DNA of 64,000 nucleotides. Source: Apostichopus japonicus (Eukaryota; Echinodermata; Holothuroidea; Aspidochirotida; Stichopodidae). Positions 1 to 13,200 of this stretch are shown piece after piece. How positions within the stretch are numbered: the first letter of the stretch is position 1; every line of letters begins with the position of its first letter. Where the stretch lies: contig NC_092580.1 of NCBI RefSeq assembly GCF_037975245.1, forward strand, positions 17,930,001 to 17,994,000, in the 5' to 3' direction. The notes below the pieces were generated by a model. That model was not told where the DNA came from and did not search any database. It worked only from the letters and a program-made list of their open reading frames with translations. Position numbers and translations under genes: made by a program.

Positions 1-474
1 CATAACTTTCGATTGATTTATAAGTTGCTATATCCTGTCATTAATCACAACGAGAAAGGTTACATATTTTACATGAAAATGTGTGTTGCTAATAGTACAT
101 TTCTCTTTATTTTCTGCCTAATTTTTTGGGCTTCTACCTCTTGAAATGTTATGCAAAATTAAAACAGAATGTTATGTATCCTTAACCTACCACACTTTTT
201 CAACACGTATACTTAACCTAAGCTGTATTAACTCAAGCAATATTAGATGCTATTATTTTCACCAACCGGTGGAAACAATTCCAGCTATATATATACTGTA
301 TATCATTTTAGCCATTGTTGGTTTTCCTATATAATTGGACGGGCGTACACTGTTACTGATTGATATGAATACTTTAAAATGGATATCCTTCTCCTTCTCT
401 CAATCTAATCTCATTATTGTTCAGCCTATTATGGTGTGGTGGAGGGGGGGGGGGTTCAAATAACTCCCTAAACC
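1..474. other. AT-rich flank, no gene seen
   Basis: AT-rich DNA with a short poly-G tract near 445-454. I see no exon with homology and no terminal repeats. On the minus strand this lies downstream of the SLC23-like exon at 1083-1237, so it would be intron or the rest of that gene. Confidence 0.4.
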
Positions 475-828
475 CAGTGGTGGAGCTAGGGGTATTGGTC
501 AGGGGGGGCGAGAATAGTCTGTAGGGGCGCTTTCGTCACTATCTAAGCGGAGCGCCACCATTGGTTGGCGCGGAGTGTACAGAATTTTTTTGAGTAAAGA
601 TACTACCTAGATCGCCTGAAATGACCCTTTCCAGGCCTTGCTAATTTTATCAGAAAATTACACCAACAAAATGTGACAAATGTCAATAGGTAGATGAGCG
701 TGCAATAAAAAAGTCAATAATCGCGAATAAGTAAAAAGTGGTAAAAAGCTTAAAAGGGCGCCAGCAGTCCATTTGAGTCTGTCATGGGGGCATCTGCCCC
801 CTCTGACTGTATGGACGCACCGCCACTG
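475..828 (-). mobile_element. hAT-type MITE, copy 1
   Basis: A 354-bp non-coding element bounded by inverted ends (CAGTGGTGGAGC on the left, the complement of CAGTGGCGGTGC on the right). It is flanked by an 8-bp near-identical target duplication, cctaaacc at 467-474 and cctatacc at 829-836. An 8-bp duplication with CAGTGG ends is typical of hAT transposons. The interior matches the copies at 21414-21941 and 36286-36661 in opposite orientation, so this is one dispersed family. It has no transposase and must have been mobilised in trans. Confidence 0.88.
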
Positions 829-1082
829 CCTATACCATCACCCCTCTCTTACACACTGGCGGTTCATGCGCTCCTGGATATGGGAAGACGGGCGATACAT
901 TCTCAGAGTAAATAGAGAGTAAATAACAGAGAGCAAATAGAGTAGAGAGTAAACAGGGAGTAAATAGAAACAGAGTAAATAGAGACCTTAATTGCATTAA
1001 AATATAAGTAAGTCTTGCTGAAAATGAAGAATGGTTATAAAATACAGCTGTTTGTGTTGTATAGTTAAATTGTGTGTGATAC

Positions 1083-1237
1083 CTGATGACAGATATCCAA
1101 AGAGGTCGGTCTTCTATCTCGAACACTAACGCATTGGCCTTAGAGGTCTCTTTCGATGGGCCGTCTATTTCCATCGTAATAGTGACCTCTTCTCTCACCT
1201 CATCTTCTTCCCTGTCCAGATCATTCACTTTAGCCAT
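1083..1237 (-). CDS. Probable N-terminal exon of a second SLC23-like transporter
   Basis: A minus-strand exon opening with ATG at 1237 (MAKVNDLD...) and ending at a GTATCA donor after 1083. A TTTAG acceptor upstream at about 1280 would make the preceding bases 5' UTR. The 51 residues are acidic and end in ALVFEIEDRPLW. This resembles the segment just before TM1 in SLC23 proteins (human form LYKIEDVPPW) and the matching exon of the neighbouring gene (LIYGITDRPP). I infer a tandem paralogue whose other exons lie off the left edge. The exon stops about four residues earlier than its neighbour's equivalent, so it could also be a truncated relic. Confidence 0.5.
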
Positions 1238-3411
1238 CTTTACACTATACATAGTCCTTCTCCCACACCAGCCTAAATGCCAAGTAATGAATCTCAAAAG
1301 AAATATTCAAACTTTTTAAATACAATATCATAAGTTAATAAAGTAAATCATCATTTGCCGAAAATATTTATAATTGCTAAAGTTGACTCTTTTTGCAGAG
1401 TAATTTGAGATCAAGAGACAGTGTAGATCCAGCTGGGAGTTGTTCCATAACAACTCCCTGGTTATCCCCTGCAGACAACGAGGAGCGTTAATTTGATCGT
1501 TTCCAAATTTAAACGTCTTTGTGTGACCAAAATGCTTTGGAGGGTGTAAGTAAAGTTTGACGTTGGCGCATGACTTACCTTAATTCTTGTTATTTGACTT
1601 TCCAGCAGAATTTAATGGAGCAATGTCGACAAATTTGTCACAATCTGGTGGTTTGATATAATAGCATTAGAGGAAAGATTGAGGACATACATGGAAAACA
1701 ATCTGAATTTTCATTCGACCAAATTCCCAAATTCCACCAAGAACAATGTACTTAAAGCAACCCCGCCCCCCCCCCCGTCTCCCGCCCCACCAGGATTGTT
1801 TTTCAGAATTTTACCTCTCTTGACCTCAAATGACATTTAACCTAGCTTCACACCACACAAACTTATTGGGTTCTGGCACTCACTATAACAAGGTGAATCC
1901 ATACTTTTATAGTTTTTATAGTATAGTTAGTGTTTACAAGACAATTAGCATAACACAAACACACAAACGACATCACCATCACATCCTTTTGCCTTAGGCA
2001 ATTAATTAATTACTTAATGAGGCAAGAAATTCTCTATTCTATGCATGAAGTCATCAGTAAATCGTTAATTTTGGAATACGGTGAAACATATTGTATTAAC
2101 TAACATTAATCTCTTTGTTTGCATGAGGTTTATCTACAATTATATGTGTGTCTTTTATACAGTATATATGCGACCTGGAAATATAATCAGTTACATCTCA
2201 AGATAAAACATGGTTTTAAGATTGACTGACTTATTGATTGATCGATAAAATTGATTAGGTTGACAAAAGCCATCTTCTTTAACCATAGTATTACACCAGT
2301 CCATACAGTACGTATATATACCGTGTATATAGCGTGTTTATAGCATATATATAGAGCGTGAACTATTTCCTACATCACCAGAATTATAAGTTGTATGTTT
2401 GATTCTACAACGAAATGAAATCAAATTAAGGCGGGAATTAAATGTTGAGACTTCTTACCAGTGTTTTCTTGTTTTAATGTGTATCTTATATCAAAACATG
2501 CTCAATAACAAAATTAATTTTAATATATTGTAGTAACAAAAAAGTAATTTTATTATAGGCACTTTCGAGTTCGTAAACGATATCAAATTAAAAGCGATAT
2601 CCGGAAAAACAGACAGGCGTCGCTACAATATTAATATGTGTTGATTCATTAATTTATATAGTTATCGTTATCGTTGTCTCAATGTTGATTAAGTTACATA
2701 TTTTCCAATATTTAATTATGAAAGGAAACTATATTCACTTTGTGTGGTGGTGGTGATAACTTAGCACCACACACAGTTTGAATGATATTAGTTAGCCATA
2801 TGATATATCGGTAAACCGGCTAGTGTATATATTTTGGATGTACGAAAACACCGGGCGCGTAGCCAAGGGGCCAGGGGCGTCTAGTAGTTCATTTCAATTT
2901 ATGTTATGACTTACTCATTTGCTTTGATTAAATTCAACATACAGTTTTGGATACACTAGGTGACAAGTTATACTATACAGGTCGGCCAATGGACAAGTCA
3001 AACCTAATGCACATTGATAATCGGTAATAACGTAAGGTAAATTGTGTTGTTTCATCCACGAAACAGTCTGCTCAGAGACAGCAACCATGTTTTTTTTGGG
3101 TTGCATTTTTGTTGCACCTTCTTCGCCCTGTACCTCTCTCGAGACAGCAACTACACACATACATCGCATGATGTGTGAATGCTTATTGAGTCACATTACC
3201 AAAGTGTTTTCCTTTAATTAAATATATCCTGTACAATATATATCATGAAATGCGATATGGAAATAAATGTAATGAAGCAAGAATTGTCCGAACATGTTTA
3301 TTGAATGTAATATCCACAAGCTACAGAAATGGAATCGTATATAATTATTTTTAGATTAAAAATTCAGAAGCAGCTTCCCCCCGAAGCTACAGCACATATA
3401 TATATAAATAA

Positions 3412-3413
<2 letters not shown>
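1238..3413. other. Intergenic, no gene recognised
   Basis: AT-rich intergenic DNA. The only clear structure is a short hairpin at 1435-1458 (GGGAGTTGTT, four-base loop, AACAACTCCC), which has a related copy at 60139-60159. Short open frames here, such as the one near 2915-3169 on the minus strand, show no domain and no splice logic. Confidence 0.4.
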
Positions 3414-3458
<45 letters not shown>

Positions 3459-3529
3459 CATATATATATACATATATATATATATATATGTAAATATATA
3501 TATATATTTATATATATATATATATATAT
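3414..3529. repeat. (TA)n microsatellite
   Basis: A long, slightly interrupted TA tract. With the matching tract at 4085-4150 it brackets the MITE at 3530-4084, which evidently inserted into one TA microsatellite. Confidence 0.95.
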
Positions 3530-4081
3530 CAGGCCTCGAAAAATACGGTCGCCAACTCGCCAATGGCAACTAGAATTTGCGACTGGCGAGCAAAAAATGC
3601 ATTACGCTCGACATTTTGGCGAGTGGCTCATTCGCTCACTGCCTTTATACGATAGGTTTACTGCTAATCAACAAAGGCCTATTGCCTAAATGTTACACAT
3701 CACAGTAAAATTATCAAGTGCACTGTTACAAGTAGGTCCTAAGGAACAGCTTTGTTCACCAGCTCGAAACTAATTTGATACTAATCGAGTAAATGATGCA
3801 CGATAGGTGTAACCAAACTGGACAACTCAAACAAGGGTAACGCATGAATATCATGTTTTACTGAACACTTTTGATGAAGCACAATTTAAAAACATCGTTT
3901 TTGCTGTAAACAACTAATAGTAACACTACACCGTGATATCCTAAGTTTAGGCCATACTACCTAGCCTTATATCAGACAAACATTTACGAGAAAAAATGGC
4001 AAGTAAATTTAACGTTTTGGCGAGTAGAACTTTAGACTCGGTCGCCAGTTGGCGAGTAGTTTTAAAAAAATTTGTTGAGGC

Positions 4082-4084
<3 letters not shown>
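3530..4084. mobile_element. hAT-like MITE inside a TA tract
   Basis: A 555-bp non-coding segment with inverted ends CAGGCCTCGAAAAA (left) and the complement of CAGGCCTCAACAAA (right). Inside both ends lies an inverted GGTCGCCAACTCGCC-like stretch. CAG...CTG termini fit hAT. An 8-bp duplication of atatatat is compatible but cannot be proven in a TA repeat. It lies just downstream of the SLC23 stop codon. Confidence 0.75.

Positions 4085-4150
<66 letters not shown>
4085..4150. repeat. (TA)n microsatellite
   Basis: Almost pure TA dinucleotide repeat forming the right flank of the MITE at 3530-4084. It generates a spurious Ile-Tyr repeat reading frame on the minus strand. Confidence 0.95.
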
Positions 4151-4151
<1 letters not shown>

Positions 4152-4505
4152 ATGAATATGTTAAATGTAATGGAAGTAAATGACAAAGGCAAATGAATAT
4201 TAATATATATAGTTGAAATTGTAGTGATTTGGAAAATCGAGAACACTGAAAAAACTTCCAGCCTCCACCAGGAATATGTATATATATTTAGGTCATATTT
4301 TTCAGTAACAAACCTTTTCTAACTTTTTCATCAAAGCCAAGTTGTTACTTGTATAGATATGTAATCTCTAGCACTATTTCCAACTACTTTTCATTTTTCG
4401 CCCAAATGCGCGCATATCACGTGTTGAAAAAAAGGTAACCACCACCTCCTACTCCGCCCCAACCCACCAACCCCTATCACGAAATATGACTCAGGTTCTT
4501 AAGCT

Positions 4506-7500
4506 TCATCCCTTGTACGTTGGACTGAAAGGTAAAAACTGAAACCATTTCACTCTGGCGATCCAGTCCGAGCCAAACGGAAGATCATAAACCGTTGCCT
4601 TTTCTGAATTCGTATTGCCTTCACTGACATTATTACGCTCTTCCTCTTTACTCGGTTCATTCCTCCTTAGACCTCTCTCCTCTGGGGTTCCTGTTTACAA
4701 TACAACATTAAAAAAATGTGACATTGATATAATATATGATGTTATTGTTGTACCATAATCGCTGAAGAACTCAAAAGATATATCTGCGTGCATGGGCTCA
4801 AACTCTCTGAGGTACATATGCATACTAAATATATAGGTATATATATATAGCAACGTTTTGCGGTAAGAGGGTGAAAGCGATGTGCATTGGATATTTTTAC
4901 AACAAAATAGTTTGTTTACTCCAAGTCTCACCCCCCTCCCCTCCCCCCGCACAGGCCTTCCCACCTCCCCCGCCATTTAAGTAATTAGGATGTTAGACAT
5001 AAAGGCACCTACCAGTTATTAACGAATCGAGCAAACCAGCTGTAAAACCTCCAACAAACATCCCATTATTGAGAATCACTCGAACAACGTCATCAAAAGT
5101 TGAAAAACCTGAGAATAGGAAAAGTGTAATTCGCTTTGATGCTCTTTGAAGAAAAATTAGTGGGCATTATATTAGCCGGTAAAGTTACTGGTTGACACGT
5201 AGACAACTGTGACGATTTTACAAGACAGAGATACAATATAGTTGAATATATACAATTATATTATGGATAATTAAATGCATACAATATATATATATTAATA
5301 TATAATTGAAATCGTAGTGAGTTGGAAAATTCAGAACAGTTACATATATATATGTATATATATATATATATACTGGATATATATATATATACTGGATATA
5401 TTTCTGTTTTGCTTTCCCCATTAGGGGAAAGCAAAACAGAAACTACAGGATCATCGCCCTGTACACAAAATTGCAAAACGTGCTTGCTTGTCGATTCGAC
5501 CGGGGCCTTTCAGAGCAACCAAACCAAACGTACGTTCCAAATTCGGCACAAAATTAACTGCCTATCCAAAAATGTCATTTACCTCATCTACTGCAATATT
5601 TGTAACTTACAATACATTGGAGAGTCAAAAAACACTCTAAGAATGAGAATGACACAACATAGATCGGCGATCAAAACAAAAAAGATCTACCAACCTGTTG
5701 CAAATCACTTCAATCTCCAAAATCATTCAATTGAGAATTTGCGTGTTATTGCCATTGACCAGAACGATTCTTGGACAGATAAATCTAGGAAAGCGAAAGA
5801 AAATTTCTGGGAACTAAACCTAAAGACCACGGCACCATTCGGTTTAAACATCAGAAACGATTTGCCGTCCCAGATAAACCAAAACAATTCCTTTACAATT
5901 ACGACGGAATCGGATTAAAATAATCCGACGCGGATTAAAATAATCCGAATTTCTAAAACTTCTGCTCTATTCAGCAGAAATCAGTAAGTCGCTTTGCCTT
6001 TACAACCATGCCGACATCTTCTCTATAAAACAGTTTCAATTCCTGCTACTCCTTGTCACTTTCGGTGATCATGCACTGAAGAAGAGCTAGTTTTGCTCGA
6101 AAGCTCTGCAAAAACCAAACATTGGCTGTTTTACTTCCAATCACTTACCTAATTCAATTATTGTATCTCACTCGAGATCCAGCCTTTCTCTATATGCAGC
6201 ATAGTTGTTTAACAGTTTTTCCGTTATTCCTATACTGGATATATATATATATACTGGATATATATATATATACTGGATATATATATATATACTGGATATA
6301 TTTACCATGTCAATCGGGGTCAACTTACCAGTGTTGATGACCCCTGGATTACTGCTGACATACTGCGGGCAGCCAATCGCCAAGAAGAATGAAAAGCCCA
6401 CTATGAAGAGATTTCTGGAGGTATTCATTTTCACTTTGGATAAGTTTGCCAATCCAATACCAGTTATCATTGCTGCGAGGAATAACAATGAAAGTATATA
6501 GAATTATATTTCATGTGTATATCATGGCGAACCAGTTCAATCTGCATTTTAGTCTGTAATGTATCTTCTTCCTTTTTTTTCTTTTCTTTTTCGGACTTTT
6601 GGGGCAGGCGGAGGGAGGGGGGAACTGTTGATACACTTCGATACTACTAAAATCAAATTTTAAAATAATTTTCATTAGTATTGACTCCAAGCATTGAACG
6701 TGCTTAAATAGCCAGATCTTTGCAATTTTGTGTTTGGCCATGAAGTTCGTCCCGATCAAGCTATTCCCAAGCACTGTGGAGTGCTAAATGAGACAATTAT
6801 ATGACTGTGTGTGCTAAATTACTCTGTGAGAGTCAGTGAACTAATTCTGGTTGTTTGAGCATAAGTGATGGTTAATTCATTATCTAACATTTAATGAGAC
6901 CATATTGATGACCTCAAAGTAACAGATCGATCAGATACACCAACCCCCCCCCCCTGCTCGGCCACAAATTTATTTTCCCAAACAGGTTTACAATTACAGA
7001 GTTTTCAGTCAATCAGATTGCTCCTGACGAGCTGCAGCATCAATAATGACCAGCGCTTGGAAGTTGGAAGACGTACACTGAATCAGAAGAATGATAGGTC
7101 TTAAAATGTCAAAACATGAATGCCTCCTTGGGTTTCCTCGTCCACGGTAATATTGAGTTGGGGGAGTGTATGTTTAAAGTAAAAATGACGGTGTTAAACT
7201 TTACCTAACACGACAGCAATAACACCTCCAAGAATGGGAGACGGAATGGTGCTACAGAATGCACTGAACTTGGCGATAACACCGGTGATGGTAAACATCA
7301 GGGATGCGACAAGAATCACCCTTCGACTGCCCACCTATTAATAAATGTAATAGTCCAATATGAATCGCTGTAACCAATATTAGAAATAATGATGATATAC
7401 GTAAAGATGTATTTTAAGATTGCCATTTAGCCACAAACCCCTTCCATTATTATTGGTGCATGCGATGGAGTAATGAACAACTTTCCTAAACATCAAAGAA

Positions 7501-10135
7501 AAATATCTTCCATTTTAGCGATACCAAAAATTAAATGGATTGGGTTGTTTTTACACACACACACACACAAGGCTTAGGACTTGATCAAGTCTAAATATGA
7601 CATCATCGAGCTAAAATTGTTTCCAATTTCTTAATGACCGTTTTCATTTATTCCAATGCCTACTTTCAAAATAAGGGCTTCGAAAAGCGGGCCTGATGAC
7701 ACAATAGTCCACGGGCCCGATCTGACTCTCCACTGACTTAAAAAGAAGGGTTTCATAACATACCTTGGTAAGACTGACAGCAGCGATATTTCCATTGTAT
7801 GACGTATACCCATTACCCGTACCACACACCGCAGCTAGTACACAAGCGAGCCCTTCCATACCAACACCTCTGTTCAAGGCATGTGTGGGTGGTGGTGGTA
7901 TTCCACATATCAATGCGAACGAGAAGTAATCCCCCACAGATTGTAGGATACTCGCGAATACACCCGCAATCATACCAGCAATACCGGATATGAAGAATCG
8001 AGGCATGCCCCATTGACCTATCATTGAAGTCAAATAATCAAAGTGTATAATGAAACATGAAATACATCAAATTAAATTTACATTTAATTTATTTATATAT
8101 ATATAGAGATATATATATATGAATATATATATATATATATCTATATATATATATATATATATATCCAAAGAAAGACGCAAACATTTATATATTAAATCAC
8201 ATCTTTTTCCTTTCTAAACGAAACTCAAAATCAACAAGAGAAGATAAATCAAAATATATGTTCGAATAAAACAAGAGAGTAATAATAATAAAAAAACTCA
8301 ATGAAAGGTATAGACTGTAGGACCCATGCTTGCAGGCGGGTGAAGTACATACCTGGATAAGGTACATAAATCCAAGGTGCATTAGAAACAACACTCAGAT
8401 CGATATCTGTCCTCGCTAGATAGCCATATTCCGAGGGGTCATCCGGGAATACGTTAGTTACAGTCAAAATGGCACAAATTATCCACGAAATCATGGCCGA
8501 GAAGAATATCTAAAGTAAGAAATATATATTGTGTTTCCGAACATTTTCTTGCATTATAAGGAGCTCACTTGTTCCAGTTGTATCACTGGGTAGCCTCACT
8601 GTTATAGTTGCATTTCATTAGGTCCAGGCCTCACCCCTTTCCCTTAAACGCCTCCCCACCCCTCCACCCAACCCCCGGTAAATAAATACCCAGTAAATCT
8701 GGCCCTGAATAGATTTATTGATTTGTATCTGCTGCATTGGGCACATTCATTTATTGTATCTATATACAGACAGGTGTGTGAAAGAGATGATCACGTGATA
8801 AGTTGTATCCTAAAACATTCGAACATCATGAGCGCATGTGCAGAGAATGAAACCTTTCAGTCGCAATCAGAGGAAGACATTAATACCGTCACATTCATGC
8901 AAAGACTTACTGGGAAGAAGGTGAATAACCGACGGAAGGTGTCCTTTCCACGACACGGTATGTTCCATTTGGCAAAGAATTGAGAAAATAGAATAATCAG
9001 GAACATACCCCTGCGGAAGGAGAAATATATTTATTGGAATCATCGAACTGCTAATTCATAGGTTAATGATGGCTATATCGACTCAAGCTTTATTTAATTT
9101 TCCAGTGTTTATGATTTGCATTCATTTGTTCAATAGTAAACATGGTTATTTTATGGTCGATATATGGAATGTTACCGTCTCCTTAAGAAAAGTAAGAACT
9201 TGGGGGGTACAAGCGTAATAACGTCAACAAAATAGTCCCATCATTTGTCTATGCTTATCTCTTCAATAGCAAACCGTTGTCCACATAAAGATGAATGATG
9301 ACAACATTTCACAGAATCATTCTTCTTTCTTTTTTCTTTTTTTTTCCCTTCTTCTTCGTCTTTCGATCTTTTCTCAGTATATGGAACTGTGTTTGTGTAT
9401 TCAATAGTATTGTATGGCCTATATATGCATGCACGACAAACAACACAGTTGAAATAACAAGCTCAGAAAACGATTATGGATAATCGTCGTTGACATGCTT
9501 ATATCCGCTTTGGACATGTCTGTTAATGAACGTTCCATCATTATTAACAATTAATATACAAAAAACTTGAATATTTTGGATTTACGTATTGTATTCATGC
9601 ATGGATGATCAAGAATTGTAAATGAAAGCCCTCTTAATATTCGACATTTCCTCTTAATTCATTTGCAGATTAACCCGATTAGACCGGATCACCTCTGCGT
9701 GATCTTGCAGATAAGCGATTATCTGCTACTATAATGGGGGGTCACGACTATATTTATTCTTCCTCGTGATCTGTAATCTAGTTTGCATCGAATGATGTTA
9801 GGCTTACACACACTCACCCTATCGCTACTCCCCAATGAGATTTACTAGTGTTGATGATAATCGGAATGAGGCTAATACCGACATTGGCAATCGCTACCGC
9901 TATAGGGATCGGTCCGACATATCGCGATATGAACCCAATGGAACCGGTAAAACCGATAAGACACTGCACAAACGCCGCGATGAGAAGAGCACCTTGGACC
10001 TACAATAAGTAATGGACGTGTATTAAACAGTGCAAAACAGCAGCAGTAGTTTCATTTAGTGCGGGCACAACAGTTCATTTCTATTCCCATATTATAACCA
10101 AAGTGGTTGGGCTTCAAACATCAGATTGAAGGGAA

Positions 10136-10212
<77 letters not shown>

Positions 10213-13200
10213 AAGTTTTTCACTGTTTTGGATTTTCCTTCTCATTACGTTTTCAATTATATATATATATAATTAATATATTATATAATTATTATATTAT
10301 ATTAATTAAAATATTATATAATATATATAAAACAAAAGTTTACAAAGTGCGGCAAGGAATCACTAACTTTCCTGTTGACTTTCTGTCTAGTTTCTCAGTT
10401 ATTGAATAAGATGACGTCCTAACGACGACAGCTTATAGAAAATGGAAATTTGACTTGGGCCCAATTAGTGTTGCAGACCTATGCATGGTAATCCGCTATT
10501 CTAGAGTTGTGACACAAGTCTAACCCCGGTGGTCTCAAGCCTTTGATATATACTGGAACAACTAGATATGCTATCAAACAACATACAAGGCTGTAAAACA
10601 CGCTGAAAAACGGTATCCATCAACACGCAGGCTCATGGGCCTGGCCCTATGGGTTAGTGTTGGGAATGGGGGAGAAGGGGGAGGGAGAACCGTCATACCT
10701 CAGCAAGACGTCCGTACGCTTCCTCCTGGTGCATCGTTCTCTCCTCCATAGTCGAGTTAACTGAAATAATTGACAGCAAAATGGTTAAACAGACCATGCA
10801 CTGTAGATCCAAAATGATGTTTCTACATACAGTAGTTTGGAAAGAGGTTTTCGGCCATCAGATATATACATATGGATTTATCTTCATGGAACCAGGGATC
10901 TGTTACGGCCCTCTAATTTAATTAACGGCAGTGAATCATGATGGTGGTCTTCTCTTACCGACCCTATATGTGTGTACAAATTCTCCCACTCTCCCTCCCC
11001 ACTCCACCCACCCCATCCCACCCCCGACGTACAACAAATATATTTCAATGAATACAGGCTTATATAGTGACATCTACCAAACATGTCGTTGCGATACCCA
11101 CTTTCTACAACTCGCATACAGGCCTAAACTCTTACTGCTTACCATAATGTCATATAGAAAGACAACTGAATTAATTTGCATGAGTAACATTTCGGTTGCA
11201 TTACACATAAAAGTATTCATGAAAATTGGTGATACCATACATCTTCATGTCTGCATTTCTGGAGGGAATATATTAGGCCTCTTTAAGATGCATGACTGTT
11301 AGTGTTTTTGAGTCCTTTTAATCATAATTTAGAAGTACAAATATAGGATGCTTACCATGTGGGAGTGGTGGACATTGACCCTTCAAACCAAGTATGGAGA
11401 GTGTTGGCACAACAAATGCAGCTGCAGGGCCTTGGATTATCGGCAATCTGTATATTTTAGAAATCGAATATCGTACAGAAAAACTCTTCCTCTCTCCACC
11501 CCTCTCTCTCCACCTCTTTCTCTGTGCCTCCCTCTCATTCTCTGAATAATGCAAACTATGGCAAAGTAACCTCACTCAATAGAAACCTATGTGGTTCAGC
11601 TATAAACATTGCCAAAGAGTTTTGGCCTTATACATGTAGTTAAGCATTATACTAGATATGATATACGGGAAAGATTTGAGACTCTTTGTTTCAAGAAGAA
11701 TAAAAATTCCCATGAAATCATCATCACAGCCGTGTAAACTAACTATACTATACTCTTATAAAGCTGTTATTTACGGTATAGTGTCAGTGGCATAGCCAGA
11801 GGGGGGCAATGCCACCCCAAAAAAAATTTGCTTTGTGCTACAATCTTGGCCCCCCCCCCCAATGAAATGCAGTGATGTATTCAAAATACTTCTTTTTTAC
11901 ATTTTTCTAATCACAAGTATTCATACCTCAGGGCTCATGGTATACTTCATATAAGGTCAGAACATGGTAATCAGACCGAGATATTACACATTTTGGGCCT
12001 TCATCATACCCACATACGGAGACCATTGATCAATATCGTCCTACAGAATAAGCGCCAATAATTTGGCCGGTTGTATAACCAATACAAACTAGCGCTAGCA
12101 ACCCATGTGCATTTTCAGCGACCAATGATGCCACTCGTGGAGAATTTTCAGTGCACGTATAGGCCCTATAGGCCTAATGAAACTTGTTTGTGTGGAAGTC
12201 TGGCATGTAGTGAAATAGAGTAGCTAATTTATTCATTGTATCCTGTGTATTTGTGCAGACGAAGTGACCATTAATACATATATTTCTTGGTAATTCCTAC
12301 CATCAACCATCACGGGGTTGCCCCCCCTTAAGAAAAATCTTGCCCCCCCTAACAATAGAATGCTGGCTACGCCACTGCAGTATAGTGTCTTAATGAAGAG
12401 GGCTCTTACCTGGTACCAAACATCGTTTGTAAGAAAGAAGATATACCGCAGACAAAGAGGTTGGTAGCAATTAACCGGCTCAGGCCCTCTCGGTCAAAGC
12501 AAAGAGGGCCAGATAAAATGAAAGGTAGCGCAAGACAGCCGGATATTGCAACGGCGAAATGCTACAAATGAATGTATAAAAAAACACTTGCGTATATTAT
12601 GACGAAATGAATATGGTTACTCATATAGACTATATATTTTCCATATATGGGGTAGTGATTTTGTAGACCTCAATATATATACTTCTATTGATATGCGGAT
12701 TGCTAATGTTTGTTATGACGTAGATAAACCTTTCGCACGTCCCAACGGCTAACATAGATTGGATGAATATTGGATCATGGAAGAATCACTTCAGCCTCAT
12801 GTGTTTTCACTGACTGAGGGTATCAACCTCCCTTCCTAACCTGTTCCTCTCATCAATTTACTTCAACACCCCCGCCCCCCCCCCCCTTTCCCTCACACCT
12901 TTCCTCCGATACGCCTATATGAATACGATTTTTTTAATAGATTCATTCTGAGATAATCATTCAAGGAAAAAGACAATCATATTGGATACAGATCAATTAT
13001 TTATACCAGAATTTTTTTAAGAGAACTGCAGGGCCCTATTTCATATAAGTTAAGAACATTCTTATCTTGGACTTAAGAAGAATAATCATTCTTAAGTCTG
13101 TAATTGTTCTTAACTTTAAGAACATTCTTATCTTCTATTTCATAAAGCAACTTAAGAAGAATTCATTCTTATCTTTGTCCTGAAATCATTCTTAAATTTA

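Noticed and set aside
3947-4246. Ile-Tyr repeat protein on the minus strand
   Set aside because: Translation of the (TA)n microsatellite. The same applies to frames near 5218-5476, 6122-6337 and 10107-10409.
8723-8983. 86-residue plus-strand frame
   Set aside because: It covers SLC23 exon 9010-8911 in antisense. The minus strand reads LIILFSQFFAKWNIP, a conserved SLC23 segment.
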